In this document: positions 25,298 through 33,078 of the stretch, piece after piece
Numbering within the stretch: position 1 is the stretch's first letter
Layout: the number at the start of each line of letters is the position of its first letter
Assembly (NCBI RefSeq): GCF_002217435.1
Contig: NZ_MUHF01000009.1
Location: 62,001-126,000 of the forward strand
DNA from: Flavobacterium reichenbachii
GTDB lineage: Bacteria; Bacteroidota; Bacteroidia; Flavobacteriales; Flavobacteriaceae
DNA length: 64,000 bases
Direction: 5' to 3'
The notes under the pieces: generated by a model
The model's database searches: none
Told to the model about the DNA's origin: nothing
The model's input: the letters and a program-made list of their open reading frames with translations, nothing else
Program-made: the position numbers and the translations under genes

Positions 25298-28200
25298 TTA
25301 CTTTTTTACTACAAAAAGCACTTTTTCTTTGATTTCAGATTGTGGGATTGTGACTTGTTTTCCTCCGCTAATATTTGCTTTTTTAGTTATATTTCCTGTT
25401 GAAGCATTGATTGCAAATACTTCAAATGTTCCTTTTTCATTTAATAAATCAATTGTGATATCTTGGTCATTTTTCAGATAGAAAAGATAGCTTTTTCCTT
25501 TATTTTCCAGTTTCCAAAGATTGTCCGAAAAGGTGTTTCCGTCAACTAATTTCATTTCGCTTAAAGCGGAATAAAATTCAGCAAGTTCAATTTTTGGAAT
25601 GTTTGGCATTGAAGCTCCGGCCATCAGTGCCGGCCATCCAAATCGTGATGAACCATCGGTTGAATATAAAATGACTTTTTCAGGATATTTTTCGCGGTAC
25701 TCACGAACGGCGCGATACACTTGATTGTCAGTTTCTTTTCCGGTTTTTAATTTTCTGGCGTGTTGTCTTGGTGCTAAGTTTACGCCTCCCTGCGGTGCGT
25801 ACGCCGATCCATCTTCTTTATAATACCAATAACGAATATCTATTAAATCGACTGTTTTGGCTCTTTTTGCATCGTTTAGAATAGCGTCCTGAACATCTTT
25901 TGTAGCGCTCAGACCAATGATTCCGTTTTTACCGGTTTCGTCTTTCCATTTTTGCGCTTCGTCTAACCAGAATTCCATAAAGTGAATCGGACCTGTATAT
26001 TCGGCACTTGTTAACTGAATAACGTTGCTGTTCTCCCGAAAATTCTCCAATGATTTTCTGATGAAACCTTGGTGTAATTTTCTTCTGTCGGAGTTTGTAA
26101 TATCGTAAAACTGCTCCGCCATAAAAATGCGTTTATCTCCCGCATAAGGCGGTGGTTCCGGAAAACCTGTGCTCTTAATATTATTTGCAGAACGCCAAGG
26201 TGAGCTTGCCCAATGCGCTCCGGCTTCTAAAATATTGTGCTGAAAATATTGCTGATTGATTAACAATTGTCCGTTTGGTTCTGCAAGTGTAGCAAACTGC
26301 GCCAGACGAGACCAATACCAATCGTTGAATTTTGTTAAATCGTATTTACTCAAATGATCCCAGGCTAAATCTTGCCCGCTTCTTGCGAAAGGCTGTTCGT
26401 AAAACGGAGGCCATACGTCAGCGTCGATTCTGCGCACGCGCTCGTGATCGTCCATCCTTCTGTCGTACCATAAACCGTAATTATGTTCTAAAGCAACAAT
26501 GTTGTTTTTAGTTAAATAATCAACTGTCTCTTGCACTTTATCCGTCAATCCGTTTCCAGTTCTTCCAGGTACAAAACGGGTTAAATGTGGTGTAGATTTA
26601 TTTACAAAATCGTCTGTTAAATCTCCTCTCCACCATGCGACGTTCGTTTCTTTTCCGGCAATTAATTTTCCTTCAAAAGTTAAAAGACCATTTTCAATTT
26701 TAATTTTTGAAGTCGAAACTTTCGCTTTATTTTCTGCTGTAACTTTTAAATCATTCGCATTTTTTAGTTTCGAACTGTTTATATCAATCGGATTTTGTTT
26801 TGAAACTTCTGCAATCCATTCTTGTAAACTTTTTGCGGTTGTCACCGAATTTTTAGTCAATTCTAAAGCTACTTCCACTGTCGGACTAGAAGATGGTTCT
26901 GAACCTAAATCGTAAATAAAAGGTTCAACAGGAAGTTTCCCTAATCTCGCTTCTAACTGCGCGTAGAATAAACTTCTTGGGCTAATATGTCCGTTTACGT
27001 CTTTCCAATGTCCGTTTCCTGCAAATTGTCCCCAAACTCCAAAAGCCCAGTTTTGCGCCGTCGGCGGACTGTAACATTCTATTTTTGATGCTGATGATTC
27101 CCAAATTACAGAGTTTCCAGCGGTCCAGCCTGCACCTCTTCCACCTTGTTCTCTGTTATTATAACTTAAAGCTTTTCCGTCGATGTTGGCAATGTCGAAC
27201 AAAACTCCGGTTGCCCAGCTTCCTATTGCGCCACTGTTTTCGAATGGCAAATGCGATTCGCATTGGATAAAAACGTTTGGACCTGTAGTTCCAAATCCTC
27301 CAACAGCGAAATCATGATAGCCAAATTCTGAATAACAACGCTGGAAAAGTGTTTGCTGACCTTCAGTATAAAAGGTATGTCTTCTAAAAGAAGCGATTTC
27401 AGAAATGGGTTCTGTGGCAATACAATCTTCAACTGTAATTTGCTGAGATGTTTTTAAAACCGTAATTGCTCCGCCTGCAAAATGTTTGAAATTGACTTGT
27501 TTAACCCAGGCGTTTCTAGTATTTTCAATACTGATTGCCTGCCATCTGTGTTCTTCGTCTTTTAAATTGGATGGATTGTAAGTCGATTTTATCAGAATAT
27601 TTTCAATTCCGATTTGCTCCACTCTTCCCGGCCAAGAATAAACTGCAACTTTTGAAGTTCCGAAAACATCATCCAAAGACATTGTTAATGGTGCATTTAA
27701 TGTCACTTCATTTCCGTTGATTTTAGTTACAAGACGATTCCAAGTCATATCCCAAGCTCCTTTTTTCCAGCCGATCCAGGAAGTTTCGCCTCCAAAATCC
27801 TGCATGTTTAATTCCTTAATGAAATTATCGGTCAAAGGTTTGCTGATTTCGATTTCATCAGCAACTTTTAATTTAGCTGTATTTTTTAATTGGATTTTTT
27901 GAGTTCCAAGTGGCGTATAAGCATTGTTAAATTCAAAAGTATCTTTGTACACTTTATCGTTTACACCCATAATTCTAATTAAAGCTTCTCTTTCTAATCC
28001 GGTTCCTAAAAGAATTGTTCCGTTTTCGGTATTCCCGCTTCCTCTTAAAACTACTCCCGATTTTCTAATATATAAAGTACCACTGACTTTAAAAATCCCT
28101 TTATCTAAAAGCACTGCACCGCGAAAACCTGACTTGTCCGCTTTTAAATTGCTGATGTAATCAATCGCATTTTGAATTTTTTGAGTTGCGTCTTCTTCTT

Positions 28201-28456
28201 GTTTAGAGACGAAAATTTTGTTCTCTAAATTTGGTATTGCGACTTCAGAGTTTCTATAGCCTGCAAAAGAAAAATCAGGGATTTGGTTTCCTAAATTATC
28301 TGCAGTGAAAGAAAGTTTTCCTTCTTTGGTTTTGATAATATCTGGGAAATTGTTTTGCGCTGTTCCCAAGTTTGTTAGTAAAAACAAAGCGAAACAAAAC
28401 ACGAACAGATTGTTCTTTTGGAAAGAAATTATATTTTTTAGTTGATTGAAATTCAC
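25298..28456 (-). CDS. Beta-helix / DUF6298-type two-domain putative carbohydrate enzyme
   Basis: 1052 residues with a Sec signal (about 1-33, ...NLGTAQ). The N-terminal half (about 70-560) looks like a pectate-lyase-like right-handed beta-helix: GAVLLDKGIFKVSGTLYIRKSGVVLRGSG, VTLNAPLTMSL, RNAWVKQVNFKHFAGGAITV, QQITVEDCIATEP, GYHDFAVGGFGTTGPNVFIQC. The C-terminal half (about 590-960) is a TIM-barrel-like domain I associate with DUF6298: VAWWRGDLTDD, LTRFVPGRTGNGL, IVALEHNYGLWYDRRMDDHERV, MAEQFYDITNSDRRKLHQGF, DLIDIRYWYYKEDGS, VILYSTDGSSRFGWPALM. It ends in a small beta-sandwich. No activity for the family is known to me. It lies between PL1 and GH140, so a pectin backbone or side-chain role is inferred. 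No frameshift seen. Confidence 0.85.
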   Translation of the reverse strand: MNFNQLKNIISFQKNNLFVFCFALFLLTNLGTAQNNFPDIIKTKEGKLSFTADNLGNQIPDFSFAGYRNSEVAIPNLENKIFVSKQEEDATQKIQNAIDYISNLKADKSGFRGAVLLDKGIFKVSGTLYIRKSGVVLRGSGNTENGTILLGTGLEREALIRIMGVNDKVYKDTFEFNNAYTPLGTQKIQLKNTAKLKVADEIEISKPLTDNFIKELNMQDFGGETSWIGWKKGAWDMTWNRLVTKINGNEVTLNAPLTMSLDDVFGTSKVAVYSWPGRVEQIGIENILIKSTYNPSNLKDEEHRWQAISIENTRNAWVKQVNFKHFAGGAITVLKTSQQITVEDCIATEPISEIASFRRHTFYTEGQQTLFQRCYSEFGYHDFAVGGFGTTGPNVFIQCESHLPFENSGAIGSWATGVLFDIANIDGKALSYNNREQGGRGAGWTAGNSVIWESSASKIECYSPPTAQNWAFGVWGQFAGNGHWKDVNGHISPRSLFYAQLEARLGKLPVEPFIYDLGSEPSSSPTVEVALELTKNSVTTAKSLQEWIAEVSKQNPIDINSSKLKNANDLKVTAENKAKVSTSKIKIENGLLTFEGKLIAGKETNVAWWRGDLTDDFVNKSTPHLTRFVPGRTGNGLTDKVQETVDYLTKNNIVALEHNYGLWYDRRMDDHERVRRIDADVWPPFYEQPFARSGQDLAWDHLSKYDLTKFNDWYWSRLAQFATLAEPNGQLLINQQYFQHNILEAGAHWASSPWRSANNIKSTGFPEPPPYAGDKRIFMAEQFYDITNSDRRKLHQGFIRKSLENFRENSNVIQLTSAEYTGPIHFMEFWLDEAQKWKDETGKNGIIGLSATKDVQDAILNDAKRAKTVDLIDIRYWYYKEDGSAYAPQGGVNLAPRQHARKLKTGKETDNQVYRAVREYREKYPEKVILYSTDGSSRFGWPALMAGASMPNIPKIELAEFYSALSEMKLVDGNTFSDNLWKLENKGKSYLFYLKNDQDITIDLLNEKGTFEVFAINASTGNITKKANISGGKQVTIPQSEIKEKVLFVVKK

Positions 28457-28483
28457 TTTAAAATATTTTTTGTTGTGATTTAT

Positions 28484-28618
28484 CCTAACAGGTTTTGCAA
28501 ACCTGTTAGGTATTAACTTTATGGCTTATAATCTTAAAATAATTTGTAACCTATATTCTTGAAATAATTTCTAATCTATCTTCTTGAAATACCTAACAGG
28601 TTTTGGAAACCTGTTAGG
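28484..28618. repeat. Two CCTAACAGG palindromes upstream of DUF6298-type gene
   Basis: Near-perfect palindromes at 28484-28510 and 28592-28618 have arms CCTAACAGG/CCTGTTAGG around TTTTGCAAA and TTTTGGAAA. Between them are near-duplicated phrases (CTTGAAATAATTTCTAATCT at about 28557). They separate the PL1 stop from the next start. Confidence 0.75.
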
Positions 28619-28645
28619 ATAAGTTGAAATAATAAATTTAGGCTT

Positions 28646-30352
28646 TTATTGCAACAATCCTTTTAACTTAGATAATGTGTCTGTATTATTTTCGTTTTTT
28701 GTCCAGTCTGTTTTAGATTTTGGATCAACTCCGTTAAAATACTTTTCGATATTTGTATATCCATCTCCATTTGAATCTTTATTAGCATCTGAAGCATCAT
28801 TCGGGTTTAACCCAAATTTCTTTTCCCAAGCATCCGGAATTCCGTCATTATCTGAGTCTTTATAGGGTTTTCCCTTGTAAGCCGGATATCCTCCAACTTG
28901 GTCAGGATGCGTTATAATTCCTTTTTTATAGGAATCTGCAGGTAATCTTCTTTTAATATATTCTTTGCCTATATTGTTTTCTAAACCGTCTTTGACTTCG
29001 ATTTTTCCGGTGCGGACTTGTTTGATAATTCTTTCGTCCACAATATCTCTTTTTGGTAAAGTAGCTCCAACATTATTCAACACAAATTCATACGCTTCTT
29101 CTGCCGACATGATCGTAATCTGAGGCATCGAAAAAGGTTTTGGCTGTTTGATTAATTCCAAATACGATTTGGTTTCTGCTTCTGGAAGATCTTCTAATTG
29201 AACTCCGCCATTCCAATTATCAGCTGTAACTTCTGGAGATCCCTGAATAAAATTTCCTGCCACATACGCCCTTCCGTAGGTTCTTGGCACCATATAACCG
29301 GCTTCAGGTTTTAGGATTCTGTAACGAATTGGCTGATCTGTAGGCGTTATTGGTCCCGGTTTGAAGTAATTATTGATGATGTTGAACATCGAACGATAAT
29401 CTCCTCCGTCAAGAGAACGATTCCACCAATTAAAAATCACATTATTTACAAAATTAAAATCGCCGTACATTCCGATAGACGCATTTCTTGAAATATTATC
29501 TGCCCATAAATTACGCATAAAAGTACTGTTTAAACCGCCAATTGTGCTTCCGAAAGCGTGATTATACGTATCTAAACCTTCTGACGAAATAGTATTTTGA
29601 ATGGTAATATTACAAGCCGGCAGTTTTTCTAATTTTGATTTATCATTGGCCTGAAACTGATGTCTGTACAATGAAATATTTTCGTCTAATCCCCAGCTTA
29701 CAGAGCAGTGATCAACAATTATATTTCCGATTGGATTTCCTCCCAACGCATCATCTCTACGAGTAACTTCTGTTGCGCCTCTTCTAAAACGCACATGTCT
29801 GATGATAACGTCATGCGTATCAATTTCTAAAGTTTCTCCTGCAATACAGATTCCGTCGCCTGGTGCCGTTTGTCCCGCAATGGTAACATACGGCGCACGC
29901 ATGCTGATTCTCTTTTTTAACTGTATAATTCCAGAAACGTTGAACACAATTGTTCTTGCACCAACGGCTTCGCAGGCTTCTCTAAAAGTTCCTTTTCCGC
30001 TGTCTTCTAAACTCGTTACTACAAATATTCTTCCGCCTCTTCCTCCTGGTGTAAAAGCGCCTCCGCCTTCAGCTCCCGGAAAAGCAGGAATGTCAGCATG
30101 AACAAAATCTTTCGGATAAGATGCCCACGGTAAGTACGGACGTCCCAATTTTGCCTCGGCCTGAATAATATTATAATTGCTTGTCCAGATTTCGCTCAGC
30201 CTTTTTTCTTCATCGGCCAAAAGTGCATCGGCTTTCTCCTGAAGCGGTTTTGGAATCTGAGGATACTGCGCATATGCGGATGAAAAGAAAGAACAAAATG
30301 ATAGTATCGTTAATGTTCTTTTGAATGTGGTTATTGGAAAGATAGTCTGCAT
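28646..30352 (-). CDS. PL1 pectate lyase with C-terminal calcium-binding repeat
   Basis: 568 residues, Sec signal peptide (1-28, ...SSAYAQ). The core opens with IPAFPGAEGGGAFTPGGRGG and continues with VTSLEDSGKGTFREACEAVGARTIVFNVSGIIQL, YVTIAGQTAPGDGICIAG, HDVIIRHVRFRRGA and IIVDHCSVSWGLDENISLY: a parallel beta-helix PL1 lyase of the Bacteroidota secreted type. A C-terminal Asp-rich segment DSDNDGIPDAWEKKFGLNP...DSNGDGYTNIEKY resembles thrombospondin type 3 calcium repeats. It would cleave polygalacturonan by beta-elimination with calcium. A tandem paralogue (31277-32986) lies two genes upstream, with DUF3826 between them. Together with susCD and DUF3826 this forms the core of the locus. The exact subfamily is not determined. 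Confidence 0.93.
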   Translation of the reverse strand: MQTIFPITTFKRTLTILSFCSFFSSAYAQYPQIPKPLQEKADALLADEEKRLSEIWTSNYNIIQAEAKLGRPYLPWASYPKDFVHADIPAFPGAEGGGAFTPGGRGGRIFVVTSLEDSGKGTFREACEAVGARTIVFNVSGIIQLKKRISMRAPYVTIAGQTAPGDGICIAGETLEIDTHDVIIRHVRFRRGATEVTRRDDALGGNPIGNIIVDHCSVSWGLDENISLYRHQFQANDKSKLEKLPACNITIQNTISSEGLDTYNHAFGSTIGGLNSTFMRNLWADNISRNASIGMYGDFNFVNNVIFNWWNRSLDGGDYRSMFNIINNYFKPGPITPTDQPIRYRILKPEAGYMVPRTYGRAYVAGNFIQGSPEVTADNWNGGVQLEDLPEAETKSYLELIKQPKPFSMPQITIMSAEEAYEFVLNNVGATLPKRDIVDERIIKQVRTGKIEVKDGLENNIGKEYIKRRLPADSYKKGIITHPDQVGGYPAYKGKPYKDSDNDGIPDAWEKKFGLNPNDASDANKDSNGDGYTNIEKYFNGVDPKSKTDWTKNENNTDTLSKLKGLLQ

Positions 30353-30358
30353 TTGTTT

Positions 30359-30538
30359 AGTTCTTAGTAGTTAGTGACTAGTCTTTAGTAATTAGTCCTT
30401 AGCTTTTTGTCTTGACTTTTAGTTCTTAGTAGTTAGTTTAGCTCCGCAAATTGTAATTAGTTAATACATTTCAGTAATACATCTTTATAAAATAATAAAA
30501 GAAACTAATCACTAATTACTAGGTACTAAGGACTAAAA
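30359..30538. repeat. Low-complexity ACTAA/TTAGT repeat gap
   Basis: The gap consists of short-period repeats, TTAGTTCTTAGTAGTTAGT on one side and ACTAATCACTAATTACTA on the other, which are mutual inverted copies and could form a long imperfect hairpin. A similar tract occurs at 60389-60465. Confidence 0.65.
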
Positions 30539-30539
30539 G

Positions 30540-31211
30540 CTAATTCTTAGCCTTCTCTCTTTCTTCAATACGTTTGTGCCAGTCAGCACTTTCTTTGTTT
30601 AAATCGTAACCTTCTTTTGATAAATAATTATTGATTCTTCCTTTGTATTTACCAAACCAGCCGTGCTTTTCTTTAGAAGAACCTCCATCCATTGCATATT
30701 CTCTGGCTTCGACTAAAGCTTTATAAATATAATCTTTTTGTGCTGCAGTTAAATTTGGAAGCATGTCGTTATAACCTGCAACGGTAATAGGCAGAACTCC
30801 GTAAGTCATTCCGTCTTTTACTTCAATAATTTTATCTTCTGATAATTCTTTACCTAATTTTTTAAGGTACGATTTGTGCAGTTTGGCAATCGATTCGTCG
30901 GCTTTTGATTTCAGTTTATCAATTTTCTCGTTTTGCTTTTCTTTGGCTAAACTGCTGTCTTCTTTTACTTTTTTGATTTCGGCATCTCTACCGTCCTGAA
31001 TTTCGCTTAAATCTCTGAATTGCTGTGCAATAATATTCGAAACAGCTTTATCTTTTGCTTCGTTTTTCAGGTCTAATTTCACAACAATTTTTGCTGCTCT
31101 TTCATTTGTAACTTTAATATATTCAGGATCTAAATGCTGTTGTGCACTCAAAGTTGAAAATGCAAAAACCAATGATAATAAGCCGCAGTTAATTTTATTT
31201 AGTGCCATCAT
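30540..31211 (-). CDS. DUF3826 secreted protein
   Basis: 223 residues with a Sec signal (about 1-24, ...LSAQQ). The middle (about 60-125) is charged and helical, probably coiled-coil (DAEIKKVKEDSSLAKEKQNEK, KLKSKADESIAKLHKSY). The C-terminal part has the conserved-looking stretches YGVLPITVAGYNDMLPNL, AREYAMDGGSSKEKHGWFGKYKGRINNYLSKEGYDL. I recognise it as DUF3826, whose members are repeatedly found next to pectate lyases and SusCD genes in Bacteroidota but have no function I know of. It lies between two PL1 lyases, preceded by a strong intercistronic hairpin. Two adjacent ATGs make the start ambiguous by one codon. A scaffold or lyase-partner role is speculation. Confidence 0.85.
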   Translation of the reverse strand: MMALNKINCGLLSLVFAFSTLSAQQHLDPEYIKVTNERAAKIVVKLDLKNEAKDKAVSNIIAQQFRDLSEIQDGRDAEIKKVKEDSSLAKEKQNEKIDKLKSKADESIAKLHKSYLKKLGKELSEDKIIEVKDGMTYGVLPITVAGYNDMLPNLTAAQKDYIYKALVEAREYAMDGGSSKEKHGWFGKYKGRINNYLSKEGYDLNKESADWHKRIEEREKAKN

Positions 31212-31226
31212 TTTTATTTTTTAATA

Positions 31227-31266
31227 TTGAAAACATTCTTGTTATTTCCCACAAGAATGTTTTCAA
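31227..31266 (-). terminator. 15-bp perfect intercistronic hairpin between PL1 and DUF3826
   Basis: Arms TTGAAAACATTCTTG (31227-31241) and CAAGAATGTTTTCAA (31252-31266) pair perfectly over 15 bp around a 10-base loop. It lies just after the PL1 stop at 31277 and 16 bases before the DUF3826 start. Read on the minus strand it is followed by an A-rich tract, so it is more likely a partial terminator, attenuator or mRNA-stability hairpin than a full terminator. Confidence 0.75.
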
Positions 31267-31276
31267 AAATTGTTCC

Positions 31277-32986
31277 TTATTTTAAATCTAATAAAGGTCT
31301 AACCAAAGTTTCTTTATTATTTGCTAAATCTTTCCAGTCTACTTTTATTGCAGGATTTACACCGTTAATATAATCTTCAATATTAGAATATCCATCTCCA
31401 TTTAAATCTCCTTTAGCATCTGATGGATCATTCGGATTTAAACCGTATTTTTTCTCCCATGCATCCGGCATACCGTCTTTGTCTGTATCTAAATAAGGTT
31501 TTCCTTTGTATTCCGGATATCCTCCAACTTGAGAGATATCTGTAATAATTCCTTTTTTATAAGAATCCATTGGTAAACGTCTGTGCTCGAATTGGTAGAA
31601 TTCTTTTTTCTCTAATCCTTTTGCATATTCCGGAACTCCGGTTTTTACGGTTCTTACGATTCTTTCGTCTACTTTATCTCTGATTGGTAAAGTTGCTCCT
31701 ACGTTTTTCAATACAAATTCGTAAGCTTCGTCAGCTTTTAAAATTTTGCTGAACCAAGGCATTGGAAAAGGTCTGTCGCTTTTCATTTTAGCAAAATATT
31801 CTCCAGCTTCCTGAAAAGACATCAATTCGCCTTTTTTATTTTCGATTTGAATGCCGCCATCCCAGTTGTCTTTGGTTACTTTATCATTGTTGTTTACAAT
31901 GTTTCCGTTTACATACGCCCTGCCAAAAACCATGTAAGGCAGTTTGCTTCTTCCCGATTCTGGTTTTAAGATTCTGTAGCTTATTGGCTGTGTCAAATCG
32001 GTTACCGGACCTGGTTTATAAAAGTTATTGATGATGTTGTAGTTTGCTGTATAATCACCTCCATCGGTAGATCTGTTGTACCAGTTGAAAACTACGTTGT
32101 TTACGAAATTAAAAATTCCATTCCACCCAATAGAAGGGTTTCTACCAGCATTATTTGCCCACATATTTCTAACAAACGCACAATTTTCTCCACCCAAAGT
32201 ACTTCCGAAAGCATGATTGTAAGTATCTAAAGCTTCTCCAAACAAACTATTCTGGATTGTAATATTTACGGTTGGTTTTTTTTCGTCTGGGTAACCTGCT
32301 CCCGGACTGTACATGTGTCTGTAAATTGACATGTTTTCGTCTAATCCCCAAGTAGCAGAAACGTGGTCAATCATGATATTTCCAACAGGATTTCCTCCAA
32401 TTGCATCATCTCTACGACCCACAAAAGTTTCTCCTCTGCGAAAACGCATGTGTCTGATAATTACGTCATGCGTATCAATCCAAACTGATTCTCCGGCTAC
32501 GCAGATTCCATCGCCAGGAGCAGTTTGACCTGCAATAGTAATGTAAGGAGCGCGAATAATTAAAGGACTTTTTATTCTGATAATTCCTGAAACATTAAAT
32601 ACTACTATTCTTGCACCACCCAGTTCACAAGCTTCACGCAAAGTTCCAGGACCACGGTCTTCAAGACTTGTTACGGTGTAAACATTTCCGCCGCGACCTC
32701 CATAAGTAAACATTCCTCCTCCTTCAGCTCCTGGAAAAGCAGGAATCTCTGCTTGTGGTAAATCATTTGGCCTTGACGCCCATGGAATATAAGGTTTACC
32801 GTGTTTCGCTTCTTCTTCGATAATAACTAATGCTTTCTCCCATGCTTGATCAGAAAGTTTGGAAGCCTCTTCTTTTATTGCCTTTTCCTGTGCCTGCACT
32901 TCTGGACTTATCTTCGGGTATTGAGCAAAACACTCTGTACTTCCCAAAAAAAGCAGAGAAGCGATAAATAATACGGAATTTTTCAT
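31277..32986 (-). CDS. PL1 pectate lyase with C-terminal calcium-binding repeat
   Basis: 569 residues, Sec signal peptide (1-21, ...ECFAQ). It is collinear with the PL1 protein at 28646-30352: IPAFPGAEGGGMFTYGGRGG, VTSLEDRGPGTLREACELGGARIVVFNVSGIIRI, YITIAGQTAPGDGICVAG, IMIDHVSATWGLDENMSIY, and a C-terminal DTDKDGMPDAWEKKYGLNP...DLNGDGYSNIEDYINGV calcium repeat. The two are clearly paralogues that have diverged; here His-Val-Ser-Ala-Thr replaces His-Cys-Ser-Val-Ser in the beta-helix. It should cleave homogalacturonan or its methylated form by beta-elimination. It directly follows susD, with a hairpin in the gap, so it is probably the first enzyme co-expressed with the transporter. Confidence 0.93.
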   Translation of the reverse strand: MKNSVLFIASLLFLGSTECFAQYPKISPEVQAQEKAIKEEASKLSDQAWEKALVIIEEEAKHGKPYIPWASRPNDLPQAEIPAFPGAEGGGMFTYGGRGGNVYTVTSLEDRGPGTLREACELGGARIVVFNVSGIIRIKSPLIIRAPYITIAGQTAPGDGICVAGESVWIDTHDVIIRHMRFRRGETFVGRRDDAIGGNPVGNIMIDHVSATWGLDENMSIYRHMYSPGAGYPDEKKPTVNITIQNSLFGEALDTYNHAFGSTLGGENCAFVRNMWANNAGRNPSIGWNGIFNFVNNVVFNWYNRSTDGGDYTANYNIINNFYKPGPVTDLTQPISYRILKPESGRSKLPYMVFGRAYVNGNIVNNNDKVTKDNWDGGIQIENKKGELMSFQEAGEYFAKMKSDRPFPMPWFSKILKADEAYEFVLKNVGATLPIRDKVDERIVRTVKTGVPEYAKGLEKKEFYQFEHRRLPMDSYKKGIITDISQVGGYPEYKGKPYLDTDKDGMPDAWEKKYGLNPNDPSDAKGDLNGDGYSNIEDYINGVNPAIKVDWKDLANNKETLVRPLLDLK

Positions 32987-33022
32987 GTTAATTCTTTATT
33001 TTGGTAATTCTTTTTAAACAAA

Positions 33023-33053
33023 TCACCTGTATTTTTTTGACAAATACAGGTGA
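33023..33053 (-). terminator. 12-bp perfect hairpin after susD
   Basis: Arms TCACCTGTATTT (33023-33034) and AAATACAGGTGA (33042-33053) flank a 7-base loop, 26 bases past the susD stop; on the minus strand TTTG then TTTAAAAAG follow. Hairpins at this place often lower transcription of downstream enzyme genes relative to susCD. No long U-tract, so readthrough is likely. Confidence 0.7.
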
Positions 33054-33078
33054 GAAGTTATATATTTTTTTGATAAAT

